The notes under the pieces: model-generated
The model's input: the letters and a program-made list of their open reading frames with translations, nothing else
Databases searched by the model: none
Told to the model about the DNA's origin: nothing
Shown here: positions 8,068 through 17,724 of the stretch, one piece after another
Position numbering within the stretch: position 1 is the first letter of the stretch
Layout of the letters: each line of letters opens with the position of its first letter
Program-made: the position numbers and the translations under genes
NCBI RefSeq assembly: GCF_011058315.1
Contig: NZ_CP049298.1
Coordinates: 868,001-932,000 of the forward strand
DNA: 64,000 nt
Direction: 5' to 3'
Source: Chryseobacterium sp. POL2
GTDB taxonomy: Bacteria; Bacteroidota; Bacteroidia; Flavobacteriales; Weeksellaceae

Positions 8068-8811
8068 TTATTTTAAAATCTCACTAAGAAATTGCAACGT
8101 GTGTTTCCAAGCACGTTTTGCCATTATCGGATTGTAATCTTCAGATTCTGGATTGGTAAAAGTGTGTCCAGAATTGGCATAGGTAATAATCTGCCAATCG
8201 GCTTTTCCATCATTCATTTCTTGGATAAGCATATCATAATCCTCTTTTGTTACACTCTTGTCATCCGCTGGATTTTCAACCAAAATCTTTGTTTTAATAA
8301 GATCATTCGGACGCGATTTATCCTTAAAAAGTCCTCCATGAATACTTACAACTCCTTCAACAGGAAAGCCTGCTCTAGCAACTTCTAACGCGCCAGTTCC
8401 GCCAAAACAATAACCAATAACTGCTATTTTTTTGGGGTCAGCATTTTGTTTTATCAAAGCATCAAGCGCCAACTGAATCCGATGCTGGTAGGCTTTGTAA
8501 TCTGTCTTATAGAATGTCGCTATTTTTGCAGCTTCCTCATTGGTTTTAGGAATATTTCCTTCTCCATAAATGTCAGCAATCAAAGCGATATAACCTTCTT
8601 TTTGTAAATCGAGCGCGGCTTGTTTGGCCTCGTTATCAATGCCTTTCCATGCTGGTAAAATCAAAACTGCTGGACGTTTTTGTTGCGTGTTGTCTGTTAC
8701 CAAGGCATTCAACTTTTGCTTAGCATCTTGATAGGTGACTTTCTTCAAAGTTTGTGCGGACATACTTGTCAACATAAATAAACAGGCTGAGATTAAAACT
8801 AATTTTTTCAT
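8068..8811 (-). CDS. Secreted dienelactone-hydrolase-family protein
   Basis: A 247-residue alpha/beta hydrolase with a signal peptide (MKKLVLISACLFMLTSMSAQ, cleavage after about residue 20), so it is exported. The catalytic triad is Cys-Asp-His: C135 in IGYCFGG, D183 or D184 in NPADDKS, and H216 in NSGHTF. Dienelactone hydrolases open cyclic esters; many bacterial paralogues have unassigned substrates, so carboxymethylenebutenolidase activity should not be assumed. It is convergent with the XRE gene (7 bases between stops). The M28 peptidase upstream on the same strand has its own terminator. Confidence 0.9.
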   Translation of the reverse strand: MKKLVLISACLFMLTSMSAQTLKKVTYQDAKQKLNALVTDNTQQKRPAVLILPAWKGIDNEAKQAALDLQKEGYIALIADIYGEGNIPKTNEEAAKIATFYKTDYKAYQHRIQLALDALIKQNADPKKIAVIGYCFGGTGALEVARAGFPVEGVVSIHGGLFKDKSRPNDLIKTKILVENPADDKSVTKEDYDMLIQEMNDGKADWQIITYANSGHTFTNPESEDYNPIMAKRAWKHTLQFLSEILK

Positions 8812-8866
8812 ATTCTGGATTTTTGGTTTTATTAAAATTAAACATTTTTAAATTAAATAAATTCAC

Positions 8867-8898
8867 AAAAAAAACAGCTTCAAAAAACTGAAGCTGTT
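8867..8898 (-). terminator. Terminator after the M28 peptidase gene
   Basis: On the minus strand AACAGCTTCA pairs with TGAAGCTGTT (10-bp stem, 8873-8898) and is followed by a run of eight U residues. It lies just after the M28 stop and separates that gene from the dienelactone hydrolase gene. Confidence 0.85.
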
Positions 8899-8905
8899 AA
8901 CTAAT

Positions 8906-9949
8906 TTATCTTGTATTCTTCCCGTCAACTTTGATACGTTCTGGACGATTCGCCAATTCCCAAGCCGTTGTGAAAACCAATTGTGTCCGCTTTTGTAGCA
9001 AAGGATAATCAATCTTGTCTGGTGTATCTGTTGGTTTGTGATAATCTTCGTGAATGCCATCAAAATAAAATATAATCGGAATATTATGTTTTGCAAAATT
9101 ATAATGGTCTGATCTGTAATACAATCTGTCAGGATCTTTAGGATCATCATATTTATAATTTAGAATCAAATTATGACTGTCTTTATTTGCTTGTTCATTA
9201 ATCGTTTTAAGCTCGGAACTTAACATTGCAGAACCGATAACGTAAACATATTGTTTGCCACGATTTTCGGGGTCATCACGACCAATCATATCGATATTAA
9301 GATTAGCAACCGTATTGGCTAATGGGAAAACTGGATTTTTCGCATAATAATCTGATCCCCAAAGTCCATGCTCCTCACCTGTTACATGAAGAAAAAGAAT
9401 TGAACGCTTTGGACCAAATCCTGCTTTCTTAGCTTTTTGAAAAGCTTCTGCAATTTCCATTACGGCAACTGTTCCGCTTCCGTCATCGTCGGCACCGTTA
9501 TAGACAACGCCATTTTTCATCCCAACATGATCGTAATGTCCAGAAATCACAATCAGCTCCTCTGGTTTTTCACTTCCTTCGATATAAGCCAAAATATTTT
9601 CAGATTCTGGAAGTTGACCATTACGCGTTTTCATAAACTCGGAAGGTACTTTTTGATAATAAGAACCTAAAGCTTTAGGAAACGAAATTCCGTAATTTTT
9701 ATATTGCTGAATCATATATTCTCCGGCTTTTTTTTGTCCTGGAGAACCTGTGTCACGACCTTGCATATCATCCGATGCAATGATGTATAGATCTCTTTTA
9801 AGATCTTCCACAGTGATACTATTATAAGCATTTTTAAAAGCTTCAGACGTCACCGAATAGTCATTTTTCCCATTAAGATTAGAACTTGTAGCACAATTTT
9901 GTGCAAAAGCTAGCGCAGCTATAAGTCCTACAAATTTTAAATTCTTCAT
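8906..9949 (-). CDS. M28-family metallopeptidase lipoprotein
   Basis: A 347-residue exported zinc aminopeptidase-like protein. The N-terminus is a lipoprotein signal with Cys19 after AFAQN. Co-catalytic zinc ligands of the M28 family are all visible: H138 in SGHYDHVG, D154/D155 in NGADDDGSG, E192-E193 in TGEEHG (general base plus ligand), D220 in NIDMIGR and probably H304 near the C-terminus. Members of this family remove N-terminal residues from peptides, so a periplasmic or surface peptide-scavenging role fits. polA ends 19 bases upstream on the same strand. Confidence 0.93.
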   Translation of the reverse strand: MKNLKFVGLIAALAFAQNCATSSNLNGKNDYSVTSEAFKNAYNSITVEDLKRDLYIIASDDMQGRDTGSPGQKKAGEYMIQQYKNYGISFPKALGSYYQKVPSEFMKTRNGQLPESENILAYIEGSEKPEELIVISGHYDHVGMKNGVVYNGADDDGSGTVAVMEIAEAFQKAKKAGFGPKRSILFLHVTGEEHGLWGSDYYAKNPVFPLANTVANLNIDMIGRDDPENRGKQYVYVIGSAMLSSELKTINEQANKDSHNLILNYKYDDPKDPDRLYYRSDHYNFAKHNIPIIFYFDGIHEDYHKPTDTPDKIDYPLLQKRTQLVFTTAWELANRPERIKVDGKNTR

Positions 9950-9968
9950 ATATAAATCTATTTCTTTA

Positions 9969-12788
9969 TTAATGAGCCTCTAACCAGTTATCACCAACAC
10001 CAACTTCAACCGTTAAAGGCACTTTGGTAGAATAAGCCGATTCCATAGCGTCTTTTATAAGTTTAGAAACCTCATCAACTTCTTCCAAAGGTGCTTCAAA
10101 AATTAATTCGTCATGCACTTGCAGCAGCATTTTGGTTTTTAAATTTTTCTCTTTTAAAACTTGATCAATTTTAATCATTGCCAATTTGATGATATCCGCC
10201 GCACTACCTTGTATGGGAGCATTCACCGCGTTACGTTCCGCATGACCTTTCACTACAAAATTGGTAGAGTTGATGTCATTAAGATGTCGTTTTCTTCCCA
10301 ACATTGTTACAACGTAACCATTTTTTCTAGCATTTTCAACTTGCTCCGACATATATTCTTTAAGACGTGGATAGGTTTGGAAATAAGCATCAATCATAGC
10401 TTTCGCTTCGGTTCTTGACATGCCGGTTTGGTCCGCTAATCCAAAAGCACCTTGTCCATAAATAATCCCAAAGTTGACACTTTTGGCTTGCGAACGTTGC
10501 GTTTTTGAAACTTCTTCAATTGGGATTTTAAATAATTTTGCAGCCGTTGCAGCATGGATATCTTCACCATTTTGGAAGGCTTCAATCATATTTTCTTCAT
10601 TCGAAATTTCAGCAATAAGGCGCAATTCTATCTGCGAATAATCGGCAGAAATTATCTTCTTACCTTCATCCGCTACAAAAGCACCCCGAATCTGTTGTCC
10701 GCGTAATGTACGGATAGGAATGTTTTGTAAATTAGGATTAACACTCGCCAAACGGCCTGTGGCAGCCACAGTTTGCGCATAAGTCGTATGCACGCGGTTG
10801 TCTATCGGATCTATCTGATTGGGCAATGCATCAACATAAGTGGATTTTAGTTTTTGCAGTTGACGATAATCTAATATTAATGCGATAATTTCGTGTTTTG
10901 AAGCCAATTTCTGCAGGACATCTTCGGAGGTGGCATATTGTCCTGTTTTTGTTTTCTTGGCTTTAGGATCGAGCTTTAATTTTTCAAATAAAACTTCGCC
11001 TAATTGTTTTGGCGAGTTCATATTAAACTCTTCGCCGGACAATTCAAAAATTTGAATTTCTAAATTTCTAAGATCATTTTCTAAATCTAGGCTTTCCTTT
11101 TTTAGCCAATCGGAATCAAGTTTTACGCCTGCCAATTCCATATTAGCTAAGACATTCATCAAAGGCATTTCAATATTCAGAAAGACATCTTCAAGATTTT
11201 CTTTCTTCAACTGAGGTGCAAAAAGTTGATACAATTGAAACGTTATATCGGCATCTTCTGCAGCATAAGCGGTTTGTTCTGCCAAATTTACTTCTCGCAA
11301 CGTCAATTGGTTTTTACCTTTTTTCCCGATTAAACTTTCGATAGAAATAGGTGTATAATTGAGATACATTTCCGAAAGATAATCCATACCATGACGTCCA
11401 TCTGGATTCAGTAAATAATGTGCAATCATGGTGTCAAACATTGGACCTTTGACTTCGATATTGTAATTTCTGAGAACTTTATAATCGTATTTGAGGTTGT
11501 GAGCAATTTTAAGAACATCTTCGCTTTCAAAAAACGGACGGAAAATTTCAACAATTTCTTGTGCTTTTTCTTGGTCTTCGGGAATCGGAATATAATAAGC
11601 TAATCCCGATTTATAGGAGAAACTCATTCCGATAAGTTGTGCTTCTAGCTCATTAAGTGACGTAGTTTCTGTATCGAAACAAACGGCAGGTTGCATCAAC
11701 AAATTTTTAAGTAAAATCTGCATGGCCTTTGGTTGGTCGATGTATTGATAGAGATGATCGTTTTCTTTAATATTTGATTTTGTCGTCGTCGCCTCGTTTA
11801 GTTCTTCAAAATTAGCAAAAAGATCCAGCTGCGTTGCTTGTGGTTTTGCGGCTTTATCAGATTTAGAAACATTGTCATTGGCAATGCTTGTGGCGTTTGT
11901 GTCTGTTGCAAAAGCTCGGTATAAATTTTCATAAAGTCGACGAAATTCCAGTTCATCAAAGATTTCTTTTACTTTTTCAAAATCTGGCGTTTCAAGATCA
12001 TAATCTTTTTCATGAAACTCCACTGGGGCATCGCAAAGAATGGTTGCAAGTTTTTTTGACAACAAACCGCGTTCGGCGCTTGCTTCCACTTTTTCTTTTA
12101 GTTTACCTTTCAGTTCATGTGTATTGGCCAATAGATTTTCCATTGAGCCGTATTCTTTAATAAATTTTTTAGCGGTCTTTTCGCCAACACCTTCCAATCC
12201 TGGAATATTATCCACAGCATCGCCCATCATTCCTAGATAATCGATAATTTGTTTGGGATCATCAACATCATATTTGGCTTTAACTTCTTCAACACCTAGA
12301 ATTTCGATATCGCCACCTTTTAATCCGGGTTTATATATTTTAACTTTATCGGTTACCAATTGGGCAAAATCTTTATCGGGCGTTACCATAAAAACCTGAT
12401 AATCTTTCTCTGAAGCTTTACAAGACAAAGTACCAATAACATCGTCCGCTTCGTAGCCTTCTACTCCTAAAATAGGAATATGCATCGCTTTTAAGATGTC
12501 ATGAATATAAGGTTTTGCTATAATTATAGCTTCCGGCGTTTCGGCTCTATTCGCTTTATAATCGCTATAATCCTCGTGGCGGACATTGGTTCTTCCGACA
12601 TCAAAAACGACTGCCAAATGTGTAGGGCGTTCTCTTTTGATAAGCTCTATCAAAGAATTTGTAAAACCAAAAATCGCCGATGTATCCAATCCTTTTGTTG
12701 AAAGTCTAGGATTTCTAATAAATGCGTAATAACCACGAAAAATCATCGCGTATGCATCAATTAGAAAAAGTCTTTTATCTGTTGTCAT
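9969..12788 (-). CDS. polA: DNA polymerase I
   Basis: A 939-residue family A polymerase with all three domains: the 5'-3' nuclease (about 1-290, with IDYLGMMGDAVDNIPG and the GVGEKTA helix-hairpin-helix), the 3'-5' proofreading exonuclease (DTE at 372-374; YAAEDADIT in motif III) and the polymerase (motif A ADYSQIELR with Asp near 716, motif B RSQAKSVNFGIIYG, motif C HDE at 892-894). Proofreading residues are intact. An acidic linker rich in Ala, Lys and Asn (about 290-345) joins the nuclease to the Klenow part. A TACTTTTG promoter-like box ends only 5 bases before the start codon. Confidence 0.98.
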   Translation of the reverse strand: MTTDKRLFLIDAYAMIFRGYYAFIRNPRLSTKGLDTSAIFGFTNSLIELIKRERPTHLAVVFDVGRTNVRHEDYSDYKANRAETPEAIIIAKPYIHDILKAMHIPILGVEGYEADDVIGTLSCKASEKDYQVFMVTPDKDFAQLVTDKVKIYKPGLKGGDIEILGVEEVKAKYDVDDPKQIIDYLGMMGDAVDNIPGLEGVGEKTAKKFIKEYGSMENLLANTHELKGKLKEKVEASAERGLLSKKLATILCDAPVEFHEKDYDLETPDFEKVKEIFDELEFRRLYENLYRAFATDTNATSIANDNVSKSDKAAKPQATQLDLFANFEELNEATTTKSNIKENDHLYQYIDQPKAMQILLKNLLMQPAVCFDTETTSLNELEAQLIGMSFSYKSGLAYYIPIPEDQEKAQEIVEIFRPFFESEDVLKIAHNLKYDYKVLRNYNIEVKGPMFDTMIAHYLLNPDGRHGMDYLSEMYLNYTPISIESLIGKKGKNQLTLREVNLAEQTAYAAEDADITFQLYQLFAPQLKKENLEDVFLNIEMPLMNVLANMELAGVKLDSDWLKKESLDLENDLRNLEIQIFELSGEEFNMNSPKQLGEVLFEKLKLDPKAKKTKTGQYATSEDVLQKLASKHEIIALILDYRQLQKLKSTYVDALPNQIDPIDNRVHTTYAQTVAATGRLASVNPNLQNIPIRTLRGQQIRGAFVADEGKKIISADYSQIELRLIAEISNEENMIEAFQNGEDIHAATAAKLFKIPIEEVSKTQRSQAKSVNFGIIYGQGAFGLADQTGMSRTEAKAMIDAYFQTYPRLKEYMSEQVENARKNGYVVTMLGRKRHLNDINSTNFVVKGHAERNAVNAPIQGSAADIIKLAMIKIDQVLKEKNLKTKMLLQVHDELIFEAPLEEVDEVSKLIKDAMESAYSTKVPLTVEVGVGDNWLEAH

Positions 12789-12793
12789 AACAA

Positions 12794-12801
12794 CAAAAGT
12801 A
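12794..12801 (-). promoter_or_regulatory. Candidate -7 element of polA (TACTTTTG)
   Basis: TACTTTTG on the minus strand matches the Bacteroidota -7 consensus TAnnTTTG. It ends 5 bases before the polA ATG, so a transcript from it would have little or no leader. No TTG lies at the ideal -33 distance, so the call is tentative. Confidence 0.35.
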
Positions 12802-12961
12802 AGGAAAATTGCTTCAAAAATAAACCTCTGAATAAATCAAAATAAAAAGCAATGCACATTTCATAAACATGTTATTTTTTTTAAAAATAATTATTGTTAA
12901 ACTTTCTTAAAAAAAATCTATTTATGAAAATATTTGGTTGTATTTTTGCATTGTAATCACG

Positions 12962-13543
12962 ATGAATAAAAAGCTACTTTTTGGTATTGGCGTTGTTGCC
13001 GTTTCATTTATTTTAATAAGCTGTTCCACTGCTGGAAAAAGCCAAACTGCTGTTGCACAAATGGCACAAAAAAATAATATTAAAAGAATTCTTTATTTTA
13101 TACCAGAAGTCATTCCCGATATTGAGGAGATCAAACAACCAACATACGATGTTTTTTTTAATGCTGCGAGCGACAAAATGATGTCTTTGGGGACACGCGA
13201 TTATTTAAGAATTGACATTCCCGTGGAATATGATAGCGTGAATGTAAGCATGCTCCGCGAATTTTGTAAAAATAATGATGCCGATGTTGCCATTGTGCCG
13301 CGTGTTAAATACTTCAAAGTTGGCCTTGGCAAATATGTTTTTTCTAATCAAGTGGAAGTCAGTTTAAAACTTTTTGATGCAGAAGGCAACTTTCTACTAG
13401 AAACCAGCTACGATACGTATAAAGCTGGCGGAAGAATGTTGGGTTCTGCAGAAAACTCAGTGAAAATAGGAACCAAAGGCGCGCTTCAAAATATGAATAA
13501 AGAACTTCAAAACAATAAAATATTCTTTATTAAATCGACTTAA
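12962..13543 (+). CDS. Hypothetical lipoprotein
   Basis: A 193-residue exported protein. I chose the ATG at 12962 over an upstream in-frame start at 12938 because MNKKLLFGIG opens a proper lipoprotein signal with Cys21 in LISCSTAG. The mature part has an alternating alpha/beta look (VAIVPRVKYFKVGLGKY, then VSLKLFDAEG) and resembles lipoproteins that contribute a barrel-associated or assembly domain, but I do not recognise a named family. A TATTTTTG box lies at 12941-12948. It is divergent from polA and followed by mgtE. Confidence 0.75.
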   Translation: MNKKLLFGIGVVAVSFILISCSTAGKSQTAVAQMAQKNNIKRILYFIPEVIPDIEEIKQPTYDVFFNAASDKMMSLGTRDYLRIDIPVEYDSVNVSMLREFCKNNDADVAIVPRVKYFKVGLGKYVFSNQVEVSLKLFDAEGNFLLETSYDTYKAGGRMLGSAENSVKIGTKGALQNMNKELQNNKIFFIKST

Positions 13544-13590
13544 GAGGTCTTGAAGATTCCGCTTCATTTCTTTATTCATAGAGTTTTTAA

Positions 13591-13598
13591 TACTTTTG
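13591..13598 (+). promoter_or_regulatory. Candidate -7 element of mgtE (TACTTTTG)
   Basis: TACTTTTG followed by CACC fits the Bacteroidota TAnnTTTG promoter element. It is 19 bases before the TTG start of mgtE, a plausible leader length. No good -33 TTG is seen. Confidence 0.45.
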
Positions 13599-13617
13599 CA
13601 CCTTAAACAAAAAAGCT

Positions 13618-14937
13618 TTGGAAAACACGGAACTTATAAAAAACCCTGCTGATATTGCCGAATCTCTAAGTGGACTACCTGCTAAAGATAGGCTTTTAGC
13701 ATTTTTGAAAGTTCCGAAAACGGATAAAGCCGAGGTTTTTGCACATCTTGATCCTGACTTTCAGGAAGAAACAATCCGCAGTATTGGTAGCAACGAGGTG
13801 GCATACATTCTTAATGAAATGACGCCCGATGACCGTACGCAATTGTTTGAGGACTTTCCAGATGAGCTCATCAAATATTCTATCAATCTACTTAATCCGC
13901 AAGAACGCCGTGTAGCCTTGAAACTTCTTGGTTACCATTCCGATTCTATTGCAAGATTGATGACGCCTTATTACATCCAAATTCGTAAAGAATGGACGGT
14001 GAAACGTTGTTTTCAACAGATAAAAAAAGTCGGTGCCAAAGTGGAAACCATGAATTATCTATTCGTGGTTGATGAAAAAAATAGATTGATAGACGACATT
14101 ACCATCGGCACTCTTTTATTAGCTGATGAAGAAAATTTGGTTTCGGAATTGTGTGATAATCATTTCGTAGCCATTACAACGACGACTTCCAAAGAAGATG
14201 CCGTCCCTTATTTTGAAAAATATGATCGCAGTGCCATGCCAATTGTCACCGAAGCTGGCGTTTTGGTTGGTATTGTAACTATTGACGATATCCTTGACCA
14301 GATTGAGCAACAAAACACCGAAGACATTCAGAAATTTGGTGGTTTGGAAGCTTTGGATTTGCCTTATACACAAACACCTTGGACAGAAATGATTAAGAAA
14401 AGAGCCAGTTGGCTTATTATTCTTTTCCTTTCGGAAATGTTGACGGCAAGTGCGATGGGTTATTTTGATAAAGAGATTGAAAAAGCTGTTGTGCTGGCCT
14501 TATTTGTTCCTTTAATTATTTCGAGTGGCGGAAATTCGGGATCGCAAGCTGCAACTTTGATAATCCGCGCGATGGCTTTGCAAGAGCTTAATCTTCGCGA
14601 TTGGTGGTATGTTATGAAAAAGGAAATTATCTCAGGGCTTTGTCTTGGTTTAATTTTAGGAGCTATTGGTTTTCTCAGAATTATGATGTGGCAAGAGCTA
14701 GGACTTTTCGACTATGGTGAATATTGGATGTATGTTGGGCTAAGTGTTTCTGTTAGCTTAATAGCCATCGTACTTTGGGGAACTTTATCAGGCTCTATGA
14801 TTCCTTTTATTTTAAAGAAATTAAATCTTGACCCTGCAACATCTTCCGCTCCTTTTGTCGCAACACTAGTTGATGTAACAGGATTAATCATTTATTTTAC
14901 CGTAGCGGGATTATTTTTAACGGGCAGACTTTTATAA
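13618..14937 (+). CDS. mgtE: Magnesium transporter MgtE
   Basis: A 439-residue inner-membrane Mg2+ channel/transporter. An N-terminal superhelical domain (about 1-125, with [17 protein letters not shown]) leads to a pair of CBS domains (about 130-250) and five transmembrane helices (about 275-439) with the family signature [19 protein letters not shown] that lines the pore. The cytoplasmic domains gate the channel in response to intracellular Mg2+ in characterised members. The start is a TTG: no in-frame ATG lies nearby, and [15 protein letters not shown] matches the expected N-terminus. The next gene begins 6 bases after the stop. Confidence 0.95.
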   Translation: MENTELIKNPADIAESLSGLPAKDRLLAFLKVPKTDKAEVFAHLDPDFQEETIRSIGSNEVAYILNEMTPDDRTQLFEDFPDELIKYSINLLNPQERRVALKLLGYHSDSIARLMTPYYIQIRKEWTVKRCFQQIKKVGAKVETMNYLFVVDEKNRLIDDITIGTLLLADEENLVSELCDNHFVAITTTTSKEDAVPYFEKYDRSAMPIVTEAGVLVGIVTIDDILDQIEQQNTEDIQKFGGLEALDLPYTQTPWTEMIKKRASWLIILFLSEMLTASAMGYFDKEIEKAVVLALFVPLIISSGGNSGSQAATLIIRAMALQELNLRDWWYVMKKEIISGLCLGLILGAIGFLRIMMWQELGLFDYGEYWMYVGLSVSVSLIAIVLWGTLSGSMIPFILKKLNLDPATSSAPFVATLVDVTGLIIYFTVAGLFLTGRLL

Positions 14938-14943
14938 TCGATA

Positions 14944-16326
14944 ATGTTGATAACAGCAAAATATACATTTCCTGCAAAAGGAAAATTGATACTTGGTTTA
15001 TTATTAAGTATTTTTTTCAGTGTTATTGTTATTCTTAATCGGGATTTGGTTATCGATGATGCTTTTATAACATTTCAATACGCCAAAAATTTTGCAGAAC
15101 ATTTTAAACCTTGGTATAATCTAGATCCTTTTTATCAAGGAAATGGTCAAACAAGTGTTTTGTGGATGCTGGTTTTATCTGTTTTCAACGTATTTGGAAT
15201 TGCTTCCGAAGATATTTTTTATATTCTTAATCTCATATTGGGATATGTTCTGATTTATCAATTCATCAATCATTTTTTTAAAACTAAAAACAGCATTATT
15301 GAAATTATTTTCAAAACTGTATTCTTAATATTTTTCTGTTTTTGGATGGGGCTTAATGCCACGCATGGTTTAGAATCTCTGGTATCTACCATGGTTCTTC
15401 TAATGTTCCTTAAAAACTGGAAAAATCCAAACAATTATTGGAGTTTGCTCATGCTTTTGGTACGTCCAGAATTTGGTGTTTATTTGGTGTTTTGGGTATT
15501 GGATTCAGATTTTAAACAAACCAAAACATTCGTTCGAAAACTCATACTTGCAGCAAGTTCCTTTGCTTTGATAGCTCTTTTTTATTTAAGTTTTTTTGAT
15601 TATTACATTCCGCTTCCATTTATCTTGAAATCCCAAAGTACAGCTTATGGATTAGTTGGTGTTAAAGTATTTATTGGTTATTTATTGCTTTTTGCGCCTA
15701 TTATTATCAGCCTTTTCAAAGAGAAACGATATCTTTTTTTAGCACCATTATTATTTTTTATATTTTACTATACATTCAGTATCAATAGCTATTCAGGAGG
15801 AATTTATGTTCGTTATTTCTTTCCGTTGATGGTTTATTTTTTATTTATCAATTTTAAAATTAAATTTAACAAATGGATTTTCGCATCTATTTGCATGCTT
15901 TCAATACTAAGAATGTTGGATTTAAGCTTTAACTTTTATGAAAATAAAAACAACGTCATCATTGATAATCAAGGTTTTGTAACCAGTTATGGTGAAATGA
16001 CCAAACGCATCAAACCGACTGATAAAGTTCTTATTATGGATGCGGGACATGTCGCTTATTTCTCGGATGCCATGGTCTACGACGGACTTGGACTCAACGA
16101 TGCTACAATGCTTCTAGCACGGAAAAATAAAGACAGTCTAGGTTACCGAAAATACGTCGAAAGTCGCAATATAAACATCGTAAGTGTTGTTTCTAGTGAG
16201 CCAGATCGTTTTGTGCCTCGCCATGATTCTACTTTCACCTATGAGAGTCTTCATCTAAAATCGAAAAAAATACTTTACGTTTTCCCTCTCGACAACCACT
16301 ATTTTTTATTTGTTTATCAATATTAA
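14944..16326 (+). CDS. GT-C-type polytopic membrane protein, probable glycosyltransferase
   Basis: A 460-residue protein with about ten transmembrane helices. Just after the first helix it has VIDDAFITFQYAKNFAEHF then QGNGQTSVLW, which matches the acidic first-loop motif and downstream segment of GT-C polyprenyl-phosphate-dependent sugar transferases such as arabinofuranosyltransferase-like proteins. A soluble tail (about 365-460) follows the last helices. It probably transfers a sugar from a lipid carrier on the periplasmic face; donor and acceptor are unknown. It starts 6 bases after mgtE and is probably co-transcribed, without an obvious functional link. Confidence 0.7.
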   Translation: MLITAKYTFPAKGKLILGLLLSIFFSVIVILNRDLVIDDAFITFQYAKNFAEHFKPWYNLDPFYQGNGQTSVLWMLVLSVFNVFGIASEDIFYILNLILGYVLIYQFINHFFKTKNSIIEIIFKTVFLIFFCFWMGLNATHGLESLVSTMVLLMFLKNWKNPNNYWSLLMLLVRPEFGVYLVFWVLDSDFKQTKTFVRKLILAASSFALIALFYLSFFDYYIPLPFILKSQSTAYGLVGVKVFIGYLLLFAPIIISLFKEKRYLFLAPLLFFIFYYTFSINSYSGGIYVRYFFPLMVYFLFINFKIKFNKWIFASICMLSILRMLDLSFNFYENKNNVIIDNQGFVTSYGEMTKRIKPTDKVLIMDAGHVAYFSDAMVYDGLGLNDATMLLARKNKDSLGYRKYVESRNINIVSVVSSEPDRFVPRHDSTFTYESLHLKSKKILYVFPLDNHYFLFVYQY

Positions 16327-16381
16327 GCTTTAGAATTCTGTAATTTTTAGTATTTTTAAAACTTAGAAACAGCATCACATT

Positions 16382-17080
16382 ATGATTAATAAAACTGTAA
16401 AAAACGTAGAAGAAGCCTGTCATGACATTGATGACGGCGTAACAATTATGCTAGGAGGTTTCGGTCTTTGTGGCATTCCGGAAAATTGCATCGCCGAATT
16501 GGTTAAAAAGAATGTCAAGAATTTGACGTGTATTTCCAACAATGCTGGTGTTGACGATTTCGGGCTTGGACTATTGCTTCACCAAAAACAAATCAAAAAG
16601 ATGATTTCGTCCTATGTTGGCGAAAACTCTGAATTTGAGCGTCAATTACTAAGTGGCGAATTGGAAGTTGACCTTATCCCACAAGGGACCTTGGCAACGC
16701 GTTGTATGGCCGCTGGATATGGGATGCCAGCCATCTACACGCCAGCTGGTGTTGGCACCGAAGTCGCGGAAGGCAAAGAGGTACGTAATTTTAACGGAAA
16801 AGATTATTTGTTAGAATATGCTTTCGATGCAGATTTTGCAATCGTAAAAGCTTGGAAAGGCGACACAGCCGGGAATTTGATTTTCCGTTCTACCTCGCGT
16901 AATTTTAATCCACTCATGGCAATGGCTGGCAAAACAACGATTGTCGAAGTGGAAGAATTGGTTGAAGCGGGCGCCTTGAATCCTGACGAAATACACACGC
17001 CAGGAATCTATGTCCATCGTATTTTCCAAGGAAAAAATTACGAAAAAAGAATCGAGCAAAGAACCGTTCGTAAAGCTTAA
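16382..17080 (+). CDS. scoA: CoA-transferase subunit A (succinyl-CoA:3-ketoacid CoA-transferase type)
   Basis: A 232-residue family I CoA-transferase alpha subunit. The glycine-rich opening motif [11 protein letters not shown] (about 21-31) is followed by the expected core [31 protein letters not shown] and the [16 protein letters not shown] region. With subunit B it moves CoA between succinyl-CoA and 3-oxoacids in ketone-body or fatty-acid breakdown. The catalytic Glu resides in subunit B, which is not encoded here: the next gene, 23 bases on, is a VOC protein. The partner must be elsewhere, because this subunit is not expected to work alone. Confidence 0.92.
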   Translation: MINKTVKNVEEACHDIDDGVTIMLGGFGLCGIPENCIAELVKKNVKNLTCISNNAGVDDFGLGLLLHQKQIKKMISSYVGENSEFERQLLSGELEVDLIPQGTLATRCMAAGYGMPAIYTPAGVGTEVAEGKEVRNFNGKDYLLEYAFDADFAIVKAWKGDTAGNLIFRSTSRNFNPLMAMAGKTTIVEVEELVEAGALNPDEIHTPGIYVHRIFQGKNYEKRIEQRTVRKA

Positions 17081-17103
17081 TATTTTTTAAATTAAATAAT
17101 ACT

Positions 17104-17475
17104 ATGAATTTAGGTGCATTTTCAATTAGTTTAAGTGTTAAACATCTTGAAACCTCCAAGTCTTTCTACGAAAACTTAGGTTTTGAAGTCTTTGCAGGTT
17201 CTTTGGAGCAACACTATCTCATCATGAAAAATGGGGATTGTCTTATCGGACTTTTCGAAGCTATGTTTAATGGAAATCTTTTGACCTTTAATCCGGGTTG
17301 GGATCAAAATGCGCAAAATATGGAAAACTGGGACGATGTGCGGACAATTGCTGAAAGTCTTGAGCAAAAAGGCCTGAACGTCAACAAACAAATCAGTACA
17401 GAATCTGGTCCAGGAAGTCTTAGTATTATCGATCCAGACGGCAATATGATTCTTATCGATCAACATCGTTCGTAA
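17104..17475 (+). CDS. VOC-family (glyoxalase/dioxygenase fold) protein
   Basis: A 123-residue protein with the paired beta-alpha-beta-beta-beta layout of the vicinal oxygen chelate fold: SISLSVKHLETSKSFYENLG at the start, EQHYLIMKNGDCLIGLFE in the middle, and a C-terminal SIIDPDGNMILIDQH. The role could be lyase, dioxygenase or resistance-like binding; the sequence does not decide. It follows the CoA-transferase A gene closely, so they are likely co-transcribed, and the transcript ends at the hairpin 17492-17517. Confidence 0.88.
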   Translation: MNLGAFSISLSVKHLETSKSFYENLGFEVFAGSLEQHYLIMKNGDCLIGLFEAMFNGNLLTFNPGWDQNAQNMENWDDVRTIAESLEQKGLNVNKQISTESGPGSLSIIDPDGNMILIDQHRS

Positions 17476-17491
17476 TAATTTTTAAAATACA

Positions 17492-17527
17492 AAAAGCTTA
17501 GTTTCCACTAAGCTTTTGTTTTTTTAT
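17492..17527. terminator. Bidirectional terminator between VOC and RHH genes
   Basis: AAAAGCTTAG (17492-17501) pairs with CTAAGCTTTT (17508-17517) around a 6-base loop, with T-rich sequence downstream on the plus strand and A-rich sequence upstream. The stem includes the stop codon of the leftward RHH gene. Confidence 0.85.
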
Positions 17528-17681
17528 CAGGATCTTTTTTCTTTCGTCCAGCATTCATTAAACTTTGATGAATCAAAAATTCGATTTGACCATTCACACT
17601 TCGGAACTCGTCAGCAGCCCATTTTTCGATGAGTTTATAAGTATCTTCATCCATTCTTAATACAAAACTTTTTTTGCTCAT
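17508..17681 (-). CDS. Small ribbon-helix-helix (Arc/MetJ-type) protein
   Basis: A 57-residue protein, MSKKSFVLRMDEDTYKLIEK at the N-terminus and a Lys-rich tail. The beta strand SFVLRMD followed by two helices (DTYKLIEKWAADEF, then NGQIEFLIHQSLMNA) is the Arc-type ribbon-helix-helix DNA-binding fold. It lies 43 bases downstream of the SPFH gene on the same strand, so it is probably the second gene of that operon. It may be an autoregulator of the pair or a small DNA-binding protein; no toxin gene is adjacent, which speaks against an antitoxin role. Confidence 0.85.
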   Translation of the reverse strand: MSKKSFVLRMDEDTYKLIEKWAADEFRSVNGQIEFLIHQSLMNAGRKKKDPDKKTKA

Positions 17682-17724
17682 TTTAATAACTTTAAAAGCA
17701 TCAAAGCTTTTATTCTAAGCTTGA

